A DNA stretch of 64,000 bases, taken from positions 124,001 through 188,000 of the forward strand of contig NZ_OBEB01000004.1 in assembly GCF_900215315.1 (NCBI RefSeq), written 5' to 3'. Numbering within the stretch: the stretch's first letter is position 1; every line of letters begins with the position of its first letter. The DNA is from Arsukibacterium tuosuense (GTDB taxonomy: Bacteria > Pseudomonadota > Gammaproteobacteria > Enterobacterales > Alteromonadaceae). The notes beneath the pieces were generated by a model. It saw only the letters and a list, made by a program, of their open reading frames with translations, was not told where the DNA came from and made no database searches. The translations under genes were made by a program, and so were the position numbers. Positions 8,927 to 18,357 of this stretch are shown one piece after another.

Positions 8927-9613
8927 ATGGCAAGAAAGATCCTGGTGGTGGAAGATGAAGCCCCGATCCGAGATATGTTGTGTTTTGTTTTAGAGCAAAA
9001 TGGCTATCAGGCAATTACGGCCGAAGATTTCCCAAGCGCCATTAATCAGCTGATAGAACCCTATCCGGATTTAGTCTTACTGGACTGGATGATCCCGGGC
9101 GGCAGTGGGATTCAGTTCGCTAAAAAGATGAAGCAACATGAGCTGACCCGTAATATTCCGATTATTATGATCACCGCCCGCGGTGAGGAAGAAGATAAAG
9201 TGCGTGGCCTGGAAGTCGGCGCTGATGACTATGTTACCAAGCCGTTTTCACCCAAAGAGCTGATGGCCCGGATCAAAGCTGTGATCCGCCGGGTTTCGCC
9301 AACCAGTCTGGATGAAGTGATTGAAGTGCAGGGCCTGAAGCTTGACCCGGTAGCGCACCGGGTAATGGCCCAGCAGCAGCCGCTGGATATGGGCCCGACC
9401 GAGTTTCGGTTACTGCATTTCTTTATGACCCATCAGGAACGGGTGTATAGCCGCGAGCAGCTACTGGACCATGTCTGGGGCACTAACGTTTACGTGGAAG
9501 ACCGGACCGTCGATGTGCATATTCGTCGTTTACGTAAAGCGATTTCCGTCGCAGGGCATGATAAGCTGGTGCAAACTGTGCGGGGCTCAGGCTATCGCTT
9601 TTCTGCTAAGTAG
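8927..9613 (+). CDS. phoB: Phosphate regulon response regulator PhoB
   Basis: This 228-aa OmpR-family activator of the phosphate-starvation regulon binds Pho boxes when phosphorylated by PhoR. The receiver domain (1-120) has the acidic pair E9/D10, the phosphoacceptor D53 in [11 protein letters not shown]83 and K105 ([10 protein letters not shown]). The C-terminal winged helix (about 130-228) has the recognition region [15 protein letters not shown]. The ATG at 8927 gives the canonical [11 protein letters not shown] start; two GTG codons just upstream (from 8915) are also open but would add a non-conserved extension. phoR follows after 5 bases, so the two are co-transcribed. A Pho box upstream suggests positive feedback. 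Confidence 0.97.
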   Translation: MARKILVVEDEAPIRDMLCFVLEQNGYQAITAEDFPSAINQLIEPYPDLVLLDWMIPGGSGIQFAKKMKQHELTRNIPIIMITARGEEEDKVRGLEVGADDYVTKPFSPKELMARIKAVIRRVSPTSLDEVIEVQGLKLDPVAHRVMAQQQPLDMGPTEFRLLHFFMTHQERVYSREQLLDHVWGTNVYVEDRTVDVHIRRLRKAISVAGHDKLVQTVRGSGYRFSAK

Positions 9614-9618
9614 GTTTT

Positions 9619-10962
9619 ATGCGGCCACAGCTTTCTAAAGGGAAGATTTTCAGCAAGGTCTTCCTTTTTTATTCCCTGGCAGGGCTGGTTGGCTGGCCCT
9701 TTGGCCAGAGTATGTTGTTTATGTTATTGCTCAGCTTTTATTTGCTGGCATCTAACTATAATCACCTGTTTTTAATCACCAAATGGTTGTGGCACGATCG
9801 CAAGCTTTCCCCGCCGGAAGGCCGGGGGTTCTGGCAGCAAATTTTTGATGGTATTTATTATCAGCAGCGGCGTGAGCGCAGAAAGCGCAAAGAGCTGCGC
9901 AATCTGGTTCGGCGTTTTCGCGATGGCGCTGAAGCACTGCCTGAAGCGGTGGTGGTACTGACCAGTGACTGGACCATTGTCTGGTGTAATAAACTGGCCC
10001 AGATGCTGGTGGGCCTGCGCTGGCCCAGTGATGAAGGACAGCGGATTGACAACCTGGTGCGCAACCCGGAATTTCAGAGCTTTTTAAAACAAAAGCAGTT
10101 TCAGCAGCCACTGGAGATCAGTGCCAATGGTAATAACAACCTGGTGCTGGAATGCAAAATGATGCCTTACGGCAGCGAGCAGTACCTGCTGATTATTCGT
10201 GACATTACCCAGTTAAAACAGCTTGAACAAATTCGCAAAGACTTTGTTGCCAATGTCTCGCATGAGCTGCGTACGCCATTAACCGTGCTGCAGGGCTATC
10301 TGGAGGTAATTGACTCTGAGCGGTTACCTGAGCCGGCAATGTGGCAAAAAGCCCACACGGTAATGCTGGAGCAAACCAAGCGGATGGACGGGCTGGTGCA
10401 ACAACTGTTGACCTTATCGCGGATAGAGGCATCGGCGAGGGTGCAGTTTGACGACGAAGTTGATGTGCCGGCCATGCTGGCCACACTGGAGCAGGAAGCA
10501 CAGGCGCTGAACCATGAAAAGCAGCATAATATCAGTTTTAATATTGAAGCTGGCCTTAAAGTGACCGGGGTAAAAGAAGAGCTGCGCAGTGCCTTTTCGA
10601 ACCTGGTAACCAATGCTATTAAGTATACGCCGGCAGGTGGCGACATCAGCGTCAGCTGGCAACGACAGCATCAACGGGCGGTGTTTGCAGTAAATGACAC
10701 GGGTGAGGGGATAGCGCCGCATCACGTTAAACGCTTAACTGAGCGCTTTTACCGGGTCGATCAGGCGCGGGCACGCAATACCGGCGGCACCGGTCTTGGT
10801 CTGGCTATTGTTAAGCATGTTTTATCGCGCCACAACAGCCAGCTGATGATTTTCAGTGAGCCGGGCCGTGGCAGCAGCTTTTCGTTTACCATCCCGGCCG
10901 AACTGGTGCTGGGCAACAGTAAATCTGCCCCGATAAAAAAAGCCAAGTTTAAAGTGAAGTAG
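9619..10962 (+). CDS. phoR: Phosphate regulon sensor histidine kinase PhoR
   Basis: This 447-aa membrane-bound kinase phosphorylates PhoB when phosphate import is low. It has two close N-terminal membrane segments (about residues 13-55), a basic linker, a PAS domain (about 100-200, beginning RDGAEALPEAVVVL), an H-box with the phosphorylated His215 (VSHELRTPLTVLQGYLE), an N-box (NLVTNAIKYTP) and G-boxes (DTGEGI, GGTGLGLAIVKH). There is no periplasmic sensor domain, as usual for PhoR, which senses through Pst and PhoU. Its stop is 9 bases from the stop of a convergent gene. Confidence 0.96.
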   Translation: MRPQLSKGKIFSKVFLFYSLAGLVGWPFGQSMLFMLLLSFYLLASNYNHLFLITKWLWHDRKLSPPEGRGFWQQIFDGIYYQQRRERRKRKELRNLVRRFRDGAEALPEAVVVLTSDWTIVWCNKLAQMLVGLRWPSDEGQRIDNLVRNPEFQSFLKQKQFQQPLEISANGNNNLVLECKMMPYGSEQYLLIIRDITQLKQLEQIRKDFVANVSHELRTPLTVLQGYLEVIDSERLPEPAMWQKAHTVMLEQTKRMDGLVQQLLTLSRIEASARVQFDDEVDVPAMLATLEQEAQALNHEKQHNISFNIEAGLKVTGVKEELRSAFSNLVTNAIKYTPAGGDISVSWQRQHQRAVFAVNDTGEGIAPHHVKRLTERFYRVDQARARNTGGTGLGLAIVKHVLSRHNSQLMIFSEPGRGSSFSFTIPAELVLGNSKSAPIKKAKFKVK

Positions 10963-10971
10963 TGCGGAAGA

Positions 10972-11823
10972 CTAAGATTGCGGTTTGGGCCAACAACGTT
11001 CAATGACCTCTTCGGCGGCTTTGCCCAGAATATCTTGCTCCAGTCCTTCGATCTGGCCTAAAAACGTTTGTGCCAGCTCGCCGTCGGTCATCATCGTGGC
11101 GATGATGTCTTCGGCATCTTCAATGCTGGTGGCACCCTCCAAATAGCGGACATGATGCTGGGGGTCTACCAGTAAATCATCTGTATCATTACACCATTTG
11201 GTAAAGACCAGTTTGGCCAGCTCACGCGATCTGGCCTGGGGTCCACCCATCACGATAAAAAAAGTGTCGCTGGTGGCGAAAGCGTATTTTTCTGTAATGC
11301 GGCTCAACTGGTGATGCAGTTGTGTGACCTCATCCTCCGCGCTTTGCAGCAGCAACTGACTAAACACCGGTTCCAGTTGCCTGGCGTACTCGAGTATTTG
11401 TAAATGACCGAGGGTATGTTGATGTGCAACCTGCTGCAGCAGCTTACCAATAATCTCTGTTACCTCTGAGGCGATAGCAGGCCCTGGTGCTGACTGCATT
11501 TGCTGCAGCCAGTTTTTAAGTCGCGGTACGGCCTCAGCCAGAGGTGAGTGCAGTAAGCTGTAATAGGCCGCCAGGGTGCTGTGGGCCAGCGCTTTTAACT
11601 GATGATATGTCTTGCCGTTAACAAGGTATTTCTGGATTTCTCCCCCGCAACTGATCACCAGCCGGCTGTCCATCCTGATAACCAACAATACTTTGCCCTG
11701 TTTAATTTTATTTCTAAAATGCTGCTTTCGGTCGGCGTAGAGCTGATGAAAATACTGGTTAATGCTGCCAAGTGGCGAGCCGGCGGGTTCCGCTGTAGTG
11801 TCGTCGATAATGTTGCTGCTCAT
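10972..11823 (-). CDS. Unknown 283-aa cytoplasmic protein convergent with phoR
   Basis: I do not recognise a family. The protein has no signal peptide or membrane segment. It has a PilZ-unlike beta-rich opening (about residues 40-75, KVLLVIRMDSRLVIS), a predominantly helical middle, and a region near 190-215 reading FFIVMGGPQARSRELAKLVF. It ends in an acidic helical tail. GAGGG stands 7 bases before the ATG, and codon use resembles the neighbours, so it is probably a real gene. It ends 9 bases from phoR and is not obviously in an operon with anything else. Confidence 0.7.
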   Translation of the reverse strand: MSSNIIDDTTAEPAGSPLGSINQYFHQLYADRKQHFRNKIKQGKVLLVIRMDSRLVISCGGEIQKYLVNGKTYHQLKALAHSTLAAYYSLLHSPLAEAVPRLKNWLQQMQSAPGPAIASEVTEIIGKLLQQVAHQHTLGHLQILEYARQLEPVFSQLLLQSAEDEVTQLHHQLSRITEKYAFATSDTFFIVMGGPQARSRELAKLVFTKWCNDTDDLLVDPQHHVRYLEGATSIEDAEDIIATMMTDGELAQTFLGQIEGLEQDILGKAAEEVIERCWPKPQS

Positions 11824-12122
11824 GGGCGGCCCTCAGGTGGCTGAAAAATATACTGGTAGTTACTAAAAGCAGGTTTCGTGCCCGGGTTGGAAAATTAACC
11901 AGTAATAGCGCCGTTGTTGTGTTGGCGCCTGACAATATACAAGTGTGCTGGCTGACGGGCGTGACCTGGGGGAGTAAGATTGAATATATTACTGACGGTT
12001 AACGTAAAACTTGCAAGGCCACTACCTGAGATTTCGCAACCTTAGCCATAACGGCTCAGGCAGACGAGCTGTTGCCGCAGGCAAGGCTTTGTACCGCTAA
12101 TTTTAAAAACTTAGTGCAGTGC
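11824..12122. other. Intergenic region of about 300 bases
   Basis: No convincing open frame, RNA gene or terminator is seen. There are two weak inverted repeats (GCGCC with GGCGC near 11908-11929, and CCTGAG with CTCAGG near 12026-12060). It must hold the promoter of the minus-strand gene that starts at 11823. Confidence 0.4.
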
Positions 12123-12545
12123 TCACTTAACCCGAACTTCTTTATCATACAGCAATACAAACATATTCAGCCGCTCAGCCAACTCATGGATAGTAGTTTC
12201 ATAGGTTTTATCTGTATTGCCGACTTTAGGATCAGGAAAATCCCAGCTTAGTATGTGTTTAGCCGCAAGCCCCTCAGCACATTCCTGATTGGCTTTGCTG
12301 CATAAGATAATGGCATAGTCGATGCTGACATCCGTTAATTCAGCTAATGATTTTGAACTGAGGTTAGCCGTTTCAAAACTATGACCCGCTAATGCTTTTA
12401 GCGCTTTGGCATCCGGTGTAGTTGGTGCGGTGCCGGCGCTGAACACTTCAAAACGATCGCTGTAGCGTTGTTTGGCTATGGCCTCAGCCATTAGCGAACG
12501 GGCAGAGTTTTCAGTGCAAATAAAAACAACAGTTGGCTTCTTCAT
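12123..12545 (-). CDS. arsC: Thioredoxin-coupled arsenate reductase, low-molecular-weight phosphatase fold
   Basis: It reduces arsenate to arsenite for export. The 140-aa protein opens with the P-loop CTENSARS, giving nucleophile Cys10 and Arg16. Cys82 and Cys89 form the resolving pair, and Asp105 lies in WDFPDPK. These match by position the catalytic Cys10, Cys82, Cys89 and Asp105 of Staphylococcus aureus ArsC. This favours arsenate reductase over a plain protein tyrosine phosphatase. It lies 51 bases downstream of tag on the same strand, and no arsR-like gene is adjacent. The matching exporter candidate is acr3 at 17341-18357. Confidence 0.9.
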   Translation of the reverse strand: MKKPTVVFICTENSARSLMAEAIAKQRYSDRFEVFSAGTAPTTPDAKALKALAGHSFETANLSSKSLAELTDVSIDYAIILCSKANQECAEGLAAKHILSWDFPDPKVGNTDKTYETTIHELAERLNMFVLLYDKEVRVK

Positions 12546-12556
12546 ATTGACCTCGC

Positions 12557-12598
12557 TATATATATGCAGAAAAGTATATATATGTTTTTCTATATATC
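12557..12598. repeat. Repeated TATATATATG motif upstream of arsC
   Basis: TATATATATG occurs at 12557-12566 and again at 12575-12584, 18 bases apart, with a third TATATATC at 12591-12598 running into the tag stop. It lies 12-53 bases before the arsC start. It may be an arsC promoter or operator; no regulator is identified. Confidence 0.5.
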
Positions 12599-13178
12599 AA
12601 TCAGTTTTCACTGCTGTTTTCCGAAAGCAATTATTTTGATGATCATTAACCATACCGCAGGCCTGCATATGGGCATAGATAATAGTTGAGCCGACAAACT
12701 TAAAGCCGCGTTTTTTTAAATCTTTACTAAAGGCATCTGATTCCGGGCTGGTAGCGCGAAAATCGCCTGGGCTTGCAATGCTGTTTTGCTGCGGTGCGCC
12801 ATTAACAAAGCGCCACTGATAGTTGCTGAAACTGCCAAATTCGGCCTGTACTTCTATAAACCGCGCTGCGTTGTTAATTGCCGCCGCTACTTTTAAGCGG
12901 TTACGGATTATCCCCGGGTTTTGCAGTAATTCAGCGGCTTTGGCATCATCAAAAGCCGCCACCTTCACCGGGTCAAAATTAGCAAAGGCGGCACGGTAAT
13001 TATCGCGTTTTTTTAACACTGTATACCAGCTCAGGCCAGCCTGAGCGGCCTCCAGGGTTAAAAATTCAAATAGTTTATTATCGTCATATACCGGTACGCC
13101 CCATTCGGTATCGTGGTAGGCTACGTAATCGGGTTTGCTTAAGTCAACCCAGCTACAACGGCATAATTCCTTGTTCAT
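12597..13178 (-). CDS. tag: DNA-3-methyladenine glycosylase I
   Basis: This base-excision enzyme removes 3-methyladenine from alkylated DNA. The 193-aa protein follows E. coli Tag along its length: the N-terminal Cys and His zinc ligands (CSWV and YHDTEWGVP), QAGLSWYTVLKKRDNYR, FDPVKVAAF, PGIIRNRLK, KKRGFKFVGSTI and the C-terminal CGMVNDH with a following Cys that complete the zinc site. Its ATG overlaps the stop of the upstream amidohydrolase gene by 4 bases, so the two are translationally coupled. Confidence 0.96.
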   Translation of the reverse strand: MNKELCRCSWVDLSKPDYVAYHDTEWGVPVYDDNKLFEFLTLEAAQAGLSWYTVLKKRDNYRAAFANFDPVKVAAFDDAKAAELLQNPGIIRNRLKVAAAINNAARFIEVQAEFGSFSNYQWRFVNGAPQQNSIASPGDFRATSPESDAFSKDLKKRGFKFVGSTIIYAHMQACGMVNDHQNNCFRKTAVKTD

Positions 13179-14494
13179 TCTGCCCCCTGTGCTGCCTGCT
13201 GTGGCGGTGCGGCCAGGTAGTCCAGCGCTAAGCCGGTTAGTGCCCGCACGCCGTTGACTAAAGCGTCTTCGTTGACGTCAAACATCGGCGAGTGGTTTGG
13301 TGGTACCTCACTAAGCGGGGTGTCATCGGGTGAAATGCCTAAAAAGAAGAATACTCCGGGAATTTGCTGCTGATAGAACGAGAAATCTTCAGCGCCGGTA
13401 ATGGGTTTTATCGGCGCCACGCCGTTGTCGCCGGCAGCCCACTGCAGGCTTGGCATCGCCCAGTCTGTCAGGGCCGGGTCATTCCAGGTTACTGCCGCAA
13501 AGTTATGGACATGAAAATCAGCCTCAGCGCCGCTGGCTTTGGCAATATGTTCGCTGGTATGGGCCATCCGGGCGATTAAATCCTCGCGCATTTCGCTGTC
13601 AAAGGTGCGGATAGTGCCTTCTAATTTGACGTCATCCGGAATAATATTCCAGCGGATACCGCCGTGGACCTGACCAAACGACACGACTGCCGGTGCCTTG
13701 GTCACATCTATCTGCCGGGCCGGTATCAGGTTAATGGCGTTGATCAGCTGGCCGGTAACGTTAATCGGGTCTATGCCGCGCCACGGGCTGGAGCCATGCA
13801 CCTGTTTGCCTTTGACAGTGATTTGAAAGCTGTCGGCAGCGGCCATAATGCCTTCGGTTTTCACCTGCAGCTGGCCCGGTTCGCCCGGCCAGACATGCAG
13901 GCCAAAAATAGCTGTCGGGGTAGGGTTGGCAAATAGTCCCTCGGCCAGCATCATCTTAGCACCACCTTCCTCGCCGGCTGGCGGGCCTTCTTCTGCCGGT
14001 TGAAAGATAAACATAATGGTGCCGGCAAGCTCTGCTTGCTGCTGGCTTAGCACTTCGGCTGCGCCCATTAACATCGCGACATGAGCATCGTGGCCGCAGG
14101 CATGCATTACCCCGGTTTGCTGGCCGTTAAATTCACTTACGACTTTGGATGCGAAGGGTAAGCCGGTTTGCTCGGTTACCGGCAAGGCGTCCATATCGGC
14201 GCGCAGCGCTACTACCGGCCCGGGTTTAGCACCCTTTAAAATGCCGACCACGCCGGTATGGGCAATGCCGGTGCGTACCTCAAGGCCAAGCTTTTCTAAA
14301 TGCGCCGCCACCTTGGCAGCCGTGCGCACTTCACGGTTCGACAGCTCCGGATGCTGGTGAATATCGCGCCGCCAGTCAATGACCTTTGGCATCACGCTTT
14401 GAATGGACTTTGCCAGCTCAGGCCGTTGCTCGGCGACGGCCAGTGGCGTATATAACAAAGGTAGTACAGCGAGGCTTAGCAGTGACAGGCGCAT
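13175..14494 (-). CDS. Exported M20-family amidohydrolase (amino-acyl amide hydrolase)
   Basis: This 439-aa metallohydrolase of the IAA-amino acid or hippurate hydrolase group cleaves N-acyl amino acids or similar amides. It has a signal peptide (MRLSLLSLAVLPLLYTPLAVA), so it works in the periplasm. Metal ligands are in HACGHDAH (about residues 131-138, with Cys133), in PAEEG and in a His of FGLHVWP, and a late His is in PNHSPMF. The dimerisation domain occupies about 215-330. The natural substrate cannot be told from sequence. It overlaps tag by 4 bases. Confidence 0.9.
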   Translation of the reverse strand: MRLSLLSLAVLPLLYTPLAVAEQRPELAKSIQSVMPKVIDWRRDIHQHPELSNREVRTAAKVAAHLEKLGLEVRTGIAHTGVVGILKGAKPGPVVALRADMDALPVTEQTGLPFASKVVSEFNGQQTGVMHACGHDAHVAMLMGAAEVLSQQQAELAGTIMFIFQPAEEGPPAGEEGGAKMMLAEGLFANPTPTAIFGLHVWPGEPGQLQVKTEGIMAAADSFQITVKGKQVHGSSPWRGIDPINVTGQLINAINLIPARQIDVTKAPAVVSFGQVHGGIRWNIIPDDVKLEGTIRTFDSEMREDLIARMAHTSEHIAKASGAEADFHVHNFAAVTWNDPALTDWAMPSLQWAAGDNGVAPIKPITGAEDFSFYQQQIPGVFFFLGISPDDTPLSEVPPNHSPMFDVNEDALVNGVRALTGLALDYLAAPPQQAAQGAE

Positions 14495-14612
14495 AGAAGT
14501 TCCGGATAGTGACTATGAAGTAGCACTACCTTAAGCGCAGTCTGCCAAAAAGCCAAGCCATATGCTCTTGTAATAACCAGGCTGCTACAGCCAGGCTATT
14601 CCATCCCGGCTG

Positions 14613-15569
14613 CTACAACCAGCCTTTGCGCTTAAAAAACCAGTAGGGGGCAAAGCCGGAAAGCAGCATCAGCCCTAATGCCCACGGGTAACCTAATAGC
14701 CACTGCAGTTCCGGCATATGGCTGAAGTTCATGCCATAGGCACTGGCCACCAGGGTAGGCGGTAGAAATACCACGGCCGCTATGGAGAAGGTTTTAATAA
14801 TCTGGTTCTGGCGGATGTTAATAAAACCCTGGGTAGAGTCCATCAGAAAGTTGATTTTATCGAATAAAAAGGTGGTGTGGGACATCAGAGTTTCAACATC
14901 GCGCATAATTTCGCGCAGGGTTTCTTCGTGGGCGGGCCGGCCTTTCAGGTTACGCAGCAAAAAAGAAATATCGCGCTGGGTATCCATTAAGCACAGCCGG
15001 ATTTTACCGTTGCTGTCTTCCAGCCGCGCCATTTTGCTGATGGCCTGATAAAGCTCTGAATCTTTTTCCTCCAATACCAGATGACTGACTTCCTCCAGCT
15101 GGCGGTGCAAGTCTTCCACTGTATCGGCATGGTTTTCCACTTTTTGCTCAAGAATAGTGACCAGCAGACCGGCCGGATCAGAGCAACTGACCTGACCACG
15201 GCGGGCGCGCAGCCGCAGTAACCGAAAGTCGGCAATTTCGTCCTCACGAATGGTGATAAGCCGTTCATTTTGCAAAATGCAGGCGACCGTTACCGTGACA
15301 TGACGCCCTTCCTGCGGCGCCAGAAACAACGAGTGGACATGAATACCGGCCTGATCGACAAAACAACGGGCCGAGGCTTCAATTTCTTCCACATCATCTG
15401 ACTCGGGCAGCTCAACACTTAGCAAGGTACTAAGCAGCTCACGTTCCGGCTCGGTAGGCTCATGGGCATCAATCCAGTGAGCGGTGCGCATCAGCTCCAG
15501 ATCATCAGTTGCTCCGGCAACCGGGATCTCCCGGATAATGCCCTGGTCAATCGTAAATAAGCGGATCAT
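14613..15569 (-). CDS. corA: Magnesium and cobalt transporter CorA
   Basis: This 318-aa pentameric inner-membrane channel imports Mg2+. The protein aligns with E. coli CorA from start to end. It has an acidic N-terminal domain, the conserved VEEIEASARCF tract, a long coiled-coil helix (about 130-270) and two C-terminal membrane segments separated by the signature YGMNF loop (YGMNFSHMPEL), then a basic end (FFKRKGWL). It stands alone on the minus strand, 118 bases upstream of the M20 hydrolase gene. Confidence 0.96.
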   Translation of the reverse strand: MIRLFTIDQGIIREIPVAGATDDLELMRTAHWIDAHEPTEPERELLSTLLSVELPESDDVEEIEASARCFVDQAGIHVHSLFLAPQEGRHVTVTVACILQNERLITIREDEIADFRLLRLRARRGQVSCSDPAGLLVTILEQKVENHADTVEDLHRQLEEVSHLVLEEKDSELYQAISKMARLEDSNGKIRLCLMDTQRDISFLLRNLKGRPAHEETLREIMRDVETLMSHTTFLFDKINFLMDSTQGFINIRQNQIIKTFSIAAVVFLPPTLVASAYGMNFSHMPELQWLLGYPWALGLMLLSGFAPYWFFKRKGWL

Positions 15570-15704
15570 AGCGCCCTCATGAATTAAGCTATGTTAAGCC
15601 TTTAGTCTACCAGAACAGCGGTTATTAATTCAGCCTTCCGGTATGAGAGTGCTGATGATTAACTGATGGTTAGCTTGGATAGTTAGCATGCTTAGTTAGC
15701 ATAG

Positions 15705-17147
15705 CTAAGTACCCGGTCCGCATTCCAGGCAGGGGTTAACCTCCGGGCTGGATTTGTGCAGATTATGCTGCAATTCTTTCAGCGCAGTTCGTACTCCTTC
15801 TTCGATAACCGGATGATAGAAAGGCATTGCCAGCATCGACGACACCGTCATCCGCTGTTGTGCCGCCCAGGCCAGCAGATGGCCGATATGCTCAGCCGCC
15901 GGGCCAAACATCTCGGCGCCGGTAAAGACCCCGTTGTCGCGTCTGGCGTAAACTTTCAGTAATCCCTGATTTTTAGCAATGACCTTACTGCGACCCTGCT
16001 CTTCAAAAGAACTGCTGCCTTGCGCATATTTTTCGCGTTCCGCCGCTGCCATATGAGAGGGTAAGGTACCAACGCTGCTAATCTGCGGGCTGGTAAACAC
16101 CACTGAAAACGGCACATACCGCTTGGCAGAAATTAGATCCGGATAATGTCCGGCGTTGTCGCCGGCAATTCTGCCTTCATGCGCCGCTTCATGCAGCATA
16201 GGAAGCTGCTGATTGGCATCACCGACCAGAAAAACCGGCTTATCGCCACATTGCAATGTTGAGGGGTCAGTCAGCGGCAGGCCTTTATCATTTAAACTCA
16301 GGCCGCTGTTTTGCAAATCCAGACTATTTAAATTAGGAGCGCGACCGGTTGCCAGCAAAACATAATCAAACAGCCCGGTTACCGGCCCTTTGTCACGATG
16401 TGTAAAGCTGATAGAAACACCGTCCGTAACCGCTGAAATATCTGTTACGTCGGCATCGGTATCTAAATAAAATTCTTTGTTAAAGTATTGCCTGGCATAG
16501 TCGCGTATTTCCTTGTCAGCAATACCGGCCACAGCGCCGCTGCGGCCAAACAGGTACACATCGACACCCAGCCGGCTTAAGGCCTGCCCCAGTTCCAGCC
16601 CAATCGCGCCAGCACCAAATACCGCTATGTTCTTTGGCAATGCGGGTAGTTCAAACAGGTTGTCGGTGGTTAGTAACCGTTTGCCTAACCCCTGAAACAT
16701 CTCGGGAATAACCGGGCTTGAGCCGGTAGCAATAACAATACGCTTTGCTGCGATTTCAGTTGTTTCGCCAACTGCCAGCAAACCCGGCGCGAGAAAACGG
16801 GCAGGGCCCTTTAGTTTGTGGTCATCGGCAATGGCTTGCATTGACTTAAGTACCGATCCGACAAAGTTATCTCTTTCCTGGCGGACACGTTTAAGCACCT
16901 GCTCACTATCAATGACGATATCATTAATCTGAATACCAAATAGTCCACTATTCGCAGCATCGTGGGCGCGTTCTGCGGCGGCAATCAATAGTTTGCTCGG
17001 CATACAACCCACCCGGGCACAGGTAGTGCCATAGCTGCCGCTTTCAATCAGTACCAGCTTGTCGGTGTGTTTGCGTGCAGCATTGTAAGCGGTAAGCCCG
17101 GCCGTACCGGCACCGATGATAGCGACGTCGACATGTTTCTTATCCAT
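15705..17147 (-). CDS. Dihydrolipoamide-dehydrogenase-like FAD disulfide oxidoreductase
   Basis: This 480-aa flavoprotein belongs to the class I pyridine nucleotide-disulfide reductases. It has an FAD motif GAGTAGL near the start, the redox pair in TTCARVGCMPSK, an NAD(P) motif GAGAIGLELG, the second FAD motif in FLVGDANQ, and the catalytic His-Glu pair in PFYHPVIEEG. It differs from pyruvate-dehydrogenase E3 in its active-site linker (ARV in place of LNV) and in a C-terminal tail with an extra CxxC (CLEC) four residues from the end. No lipoyl enzymes are nearby. The electron acceptor is unknown. It lies 193 bases downstream of acr3. Confidence 0.85.
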   Translation of the reverse strand: MDKKHVDVAIIGAGTAGLTAYNAARKHTDKLVLIESGSYGTTCARVGCMPSKLLIAAAERAHDAANSGLFGIQINDIVIDSEQVLKRVRQERDNFVGSVLKSMQAIADDHKLKGPARFLAPGLLAVGETTEIAAKRIVIATGSSPVIPEMFQGLGKRLLTTDNLFELPALPKNIAVFGAGAIGLELGQALSRLGVDVYLFGRSGAVAGIADKEIRDYARQYFNKEFYLDTDADVTDISAVTDGVSISFTHRDKGPVTGLFDYVLLATGRAPNLNSLDLQNSGLSLNDKGLPLTDPSTLQCGDKPVFLVGDANQQLPMLHEAAHEGRIAGDNAGHYPDLISAKRYVPFSVVFTSPQISSVGTLPSHMAAAEREKYAQGSSSFEEQGRSKVIAKNQGLLKVYARRDNGVFTGAEMFGPAAEHIGHLLAWAAQQRMTVSSMLAMPFYHPVIEEGVRTALKELQHNLHKSSPEVNPCLECGPGT

Positions 17148-17340
17148 ATAAATGCCTTGTGTTTAAATCGGTGAAGTCGTTGCTAAAGTGAGGCGTGCTA
17201 AGCGCGGAAATCATTATATTCTGCGCCTTAGCAGCAAAATCAGCTTATCCGTTACTAACAGGATAGCAGAAGCGCCTGAAGGTGGGGCTGAAGCGGTTTT
17301 CTGTTAAACATTTACCAGCGTAATTGGCAGCCGATCTGGC

Positions 17341-18357
17341 TTAGTTAAACCAGTGCCGGGTTTTATTGGCAAACCAAACCAGTGACAACATAACCGGCAC
17401 TTCAACCAGTACGCCAACAACGGTGGCTAAGGCGGCGCCGCTGTTTAAACCAAATAAGGCGATTGCCACTGCGACGGCCAGCTCAAAAAAGTTAGAGGTA
17501 CTAATCATACAAGCCGGTGCGGCAATGTTATGTGGCAGCTTGATTTTTTTCGCTATGGCATAGGTAATGGCAAAAATGCCGTAGGTTTGAATCAATAACG
17601 GTATGGCAATCAGCAGAATAATAAGTGGCTTGGCAACGATAGTTTGTGCCTGAAAGCCAAATAGTAGTAAAACGGTGGCCAGTAAACCAATCATCGACCA
17701 TGGCTTGGCTTTAGCCAGAAACTGGCCAATCCGTTGCTCACTGCTACCACTGTTAAGTTTTTTGCGGGTCAGCACCCCGGCGACCAGTGGCAGCAGTACA
17801 TACAGCACAACTGACAATAAAAGCGTTTGCCATGGCACGACTATATCACTCACGCCCAGTAGCAAAGCAGCCAGCGGCGCAAAGGCGAAAATCATAATAA
17901 TGTCGTTTACTGAAACCTGTACCAGGGTGTAATTAGCATCGCCTTTGGTTAACTGGCTCCAGACAAATACCATAGCGGTGCAGGGGGCCACGCCCAGTAA
18001 GATCATGCCGGCGATATATTCATTGGCACTTTGTGGGTCGACTAAACCGGCAAAAAACACTTTAAAAAACAACCAGCCCAGCGCCGCCATCGTAAAAGGC
18101 TTTACCAGCCAGTTCATTACCAGAGTTAACAGCAGACCTTTTGGCTTTTTACCGACATCTTTAATCGCACTGAAATCTATCTGCACCATCATCGGGTAAA
18201 TCATCAGCCAGATAAGCACTGCCACCACCAGATTAATCTGGCCGTATTCCAGAGCGGCAATAGCCTGAAATATCGCCGGGAACAGATTGCCAAGCAGCAC
18301 CCCGGCAATAATACACAGTGCCACCCAAACCGATAAATAACGCTCGAAAATGCCCAT
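17341..18357 (-). CDS. acr3: Acr3-family arsenite efflux permease
   Basis: This inner-membrane exporter expels arsenite made by ArsC. The 338-aa protein has about ten hydrophobic segments and the Acr3 hallmarks [29 protein letters not shown] and [19 protein letters not shown], the last holding the conserved Cys. It ends with [14 protein letters not shown]. The ATG at 18357 ([11 protein letters not shown]) is preferred to a TTG at 18375 because Acr3 proteins begin this way. No arsR gene adjoins it; arsC is 5 kb downstream on the same strand with four unrelated genes between. Confidence 0.93.
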   Translation of the reverse strand: MGIFERYLSVWVALCIIAGVLLGNLFPAIFQAIAALEYGQINLVVAVLIWLMIYPMMVQIDFSAIKDVGKKPKGLLLTLVMNWLVKPFTMAALGWLFFKVFFAGLVDPQSANEYIAGMILLGVAPCTAMVFVWSQLTKGDANYTLVQVSVNDIIMIFAFAPLAALLLGVSDIVVPWQTLLLSVVLYVLLPLVAGVLTRKKLNSGSSEQRIGQFLAKAKPWSMIGLLATVLLLFGFQAQTIVAKPLIILLIAIPLLIQTYGIFAITYAIAKKIKLPHNIAAPACMISTSNFFELAVAVAIALFGLNSGAALATVVGVLVEVPVMLSLVWFANKTRHWFN

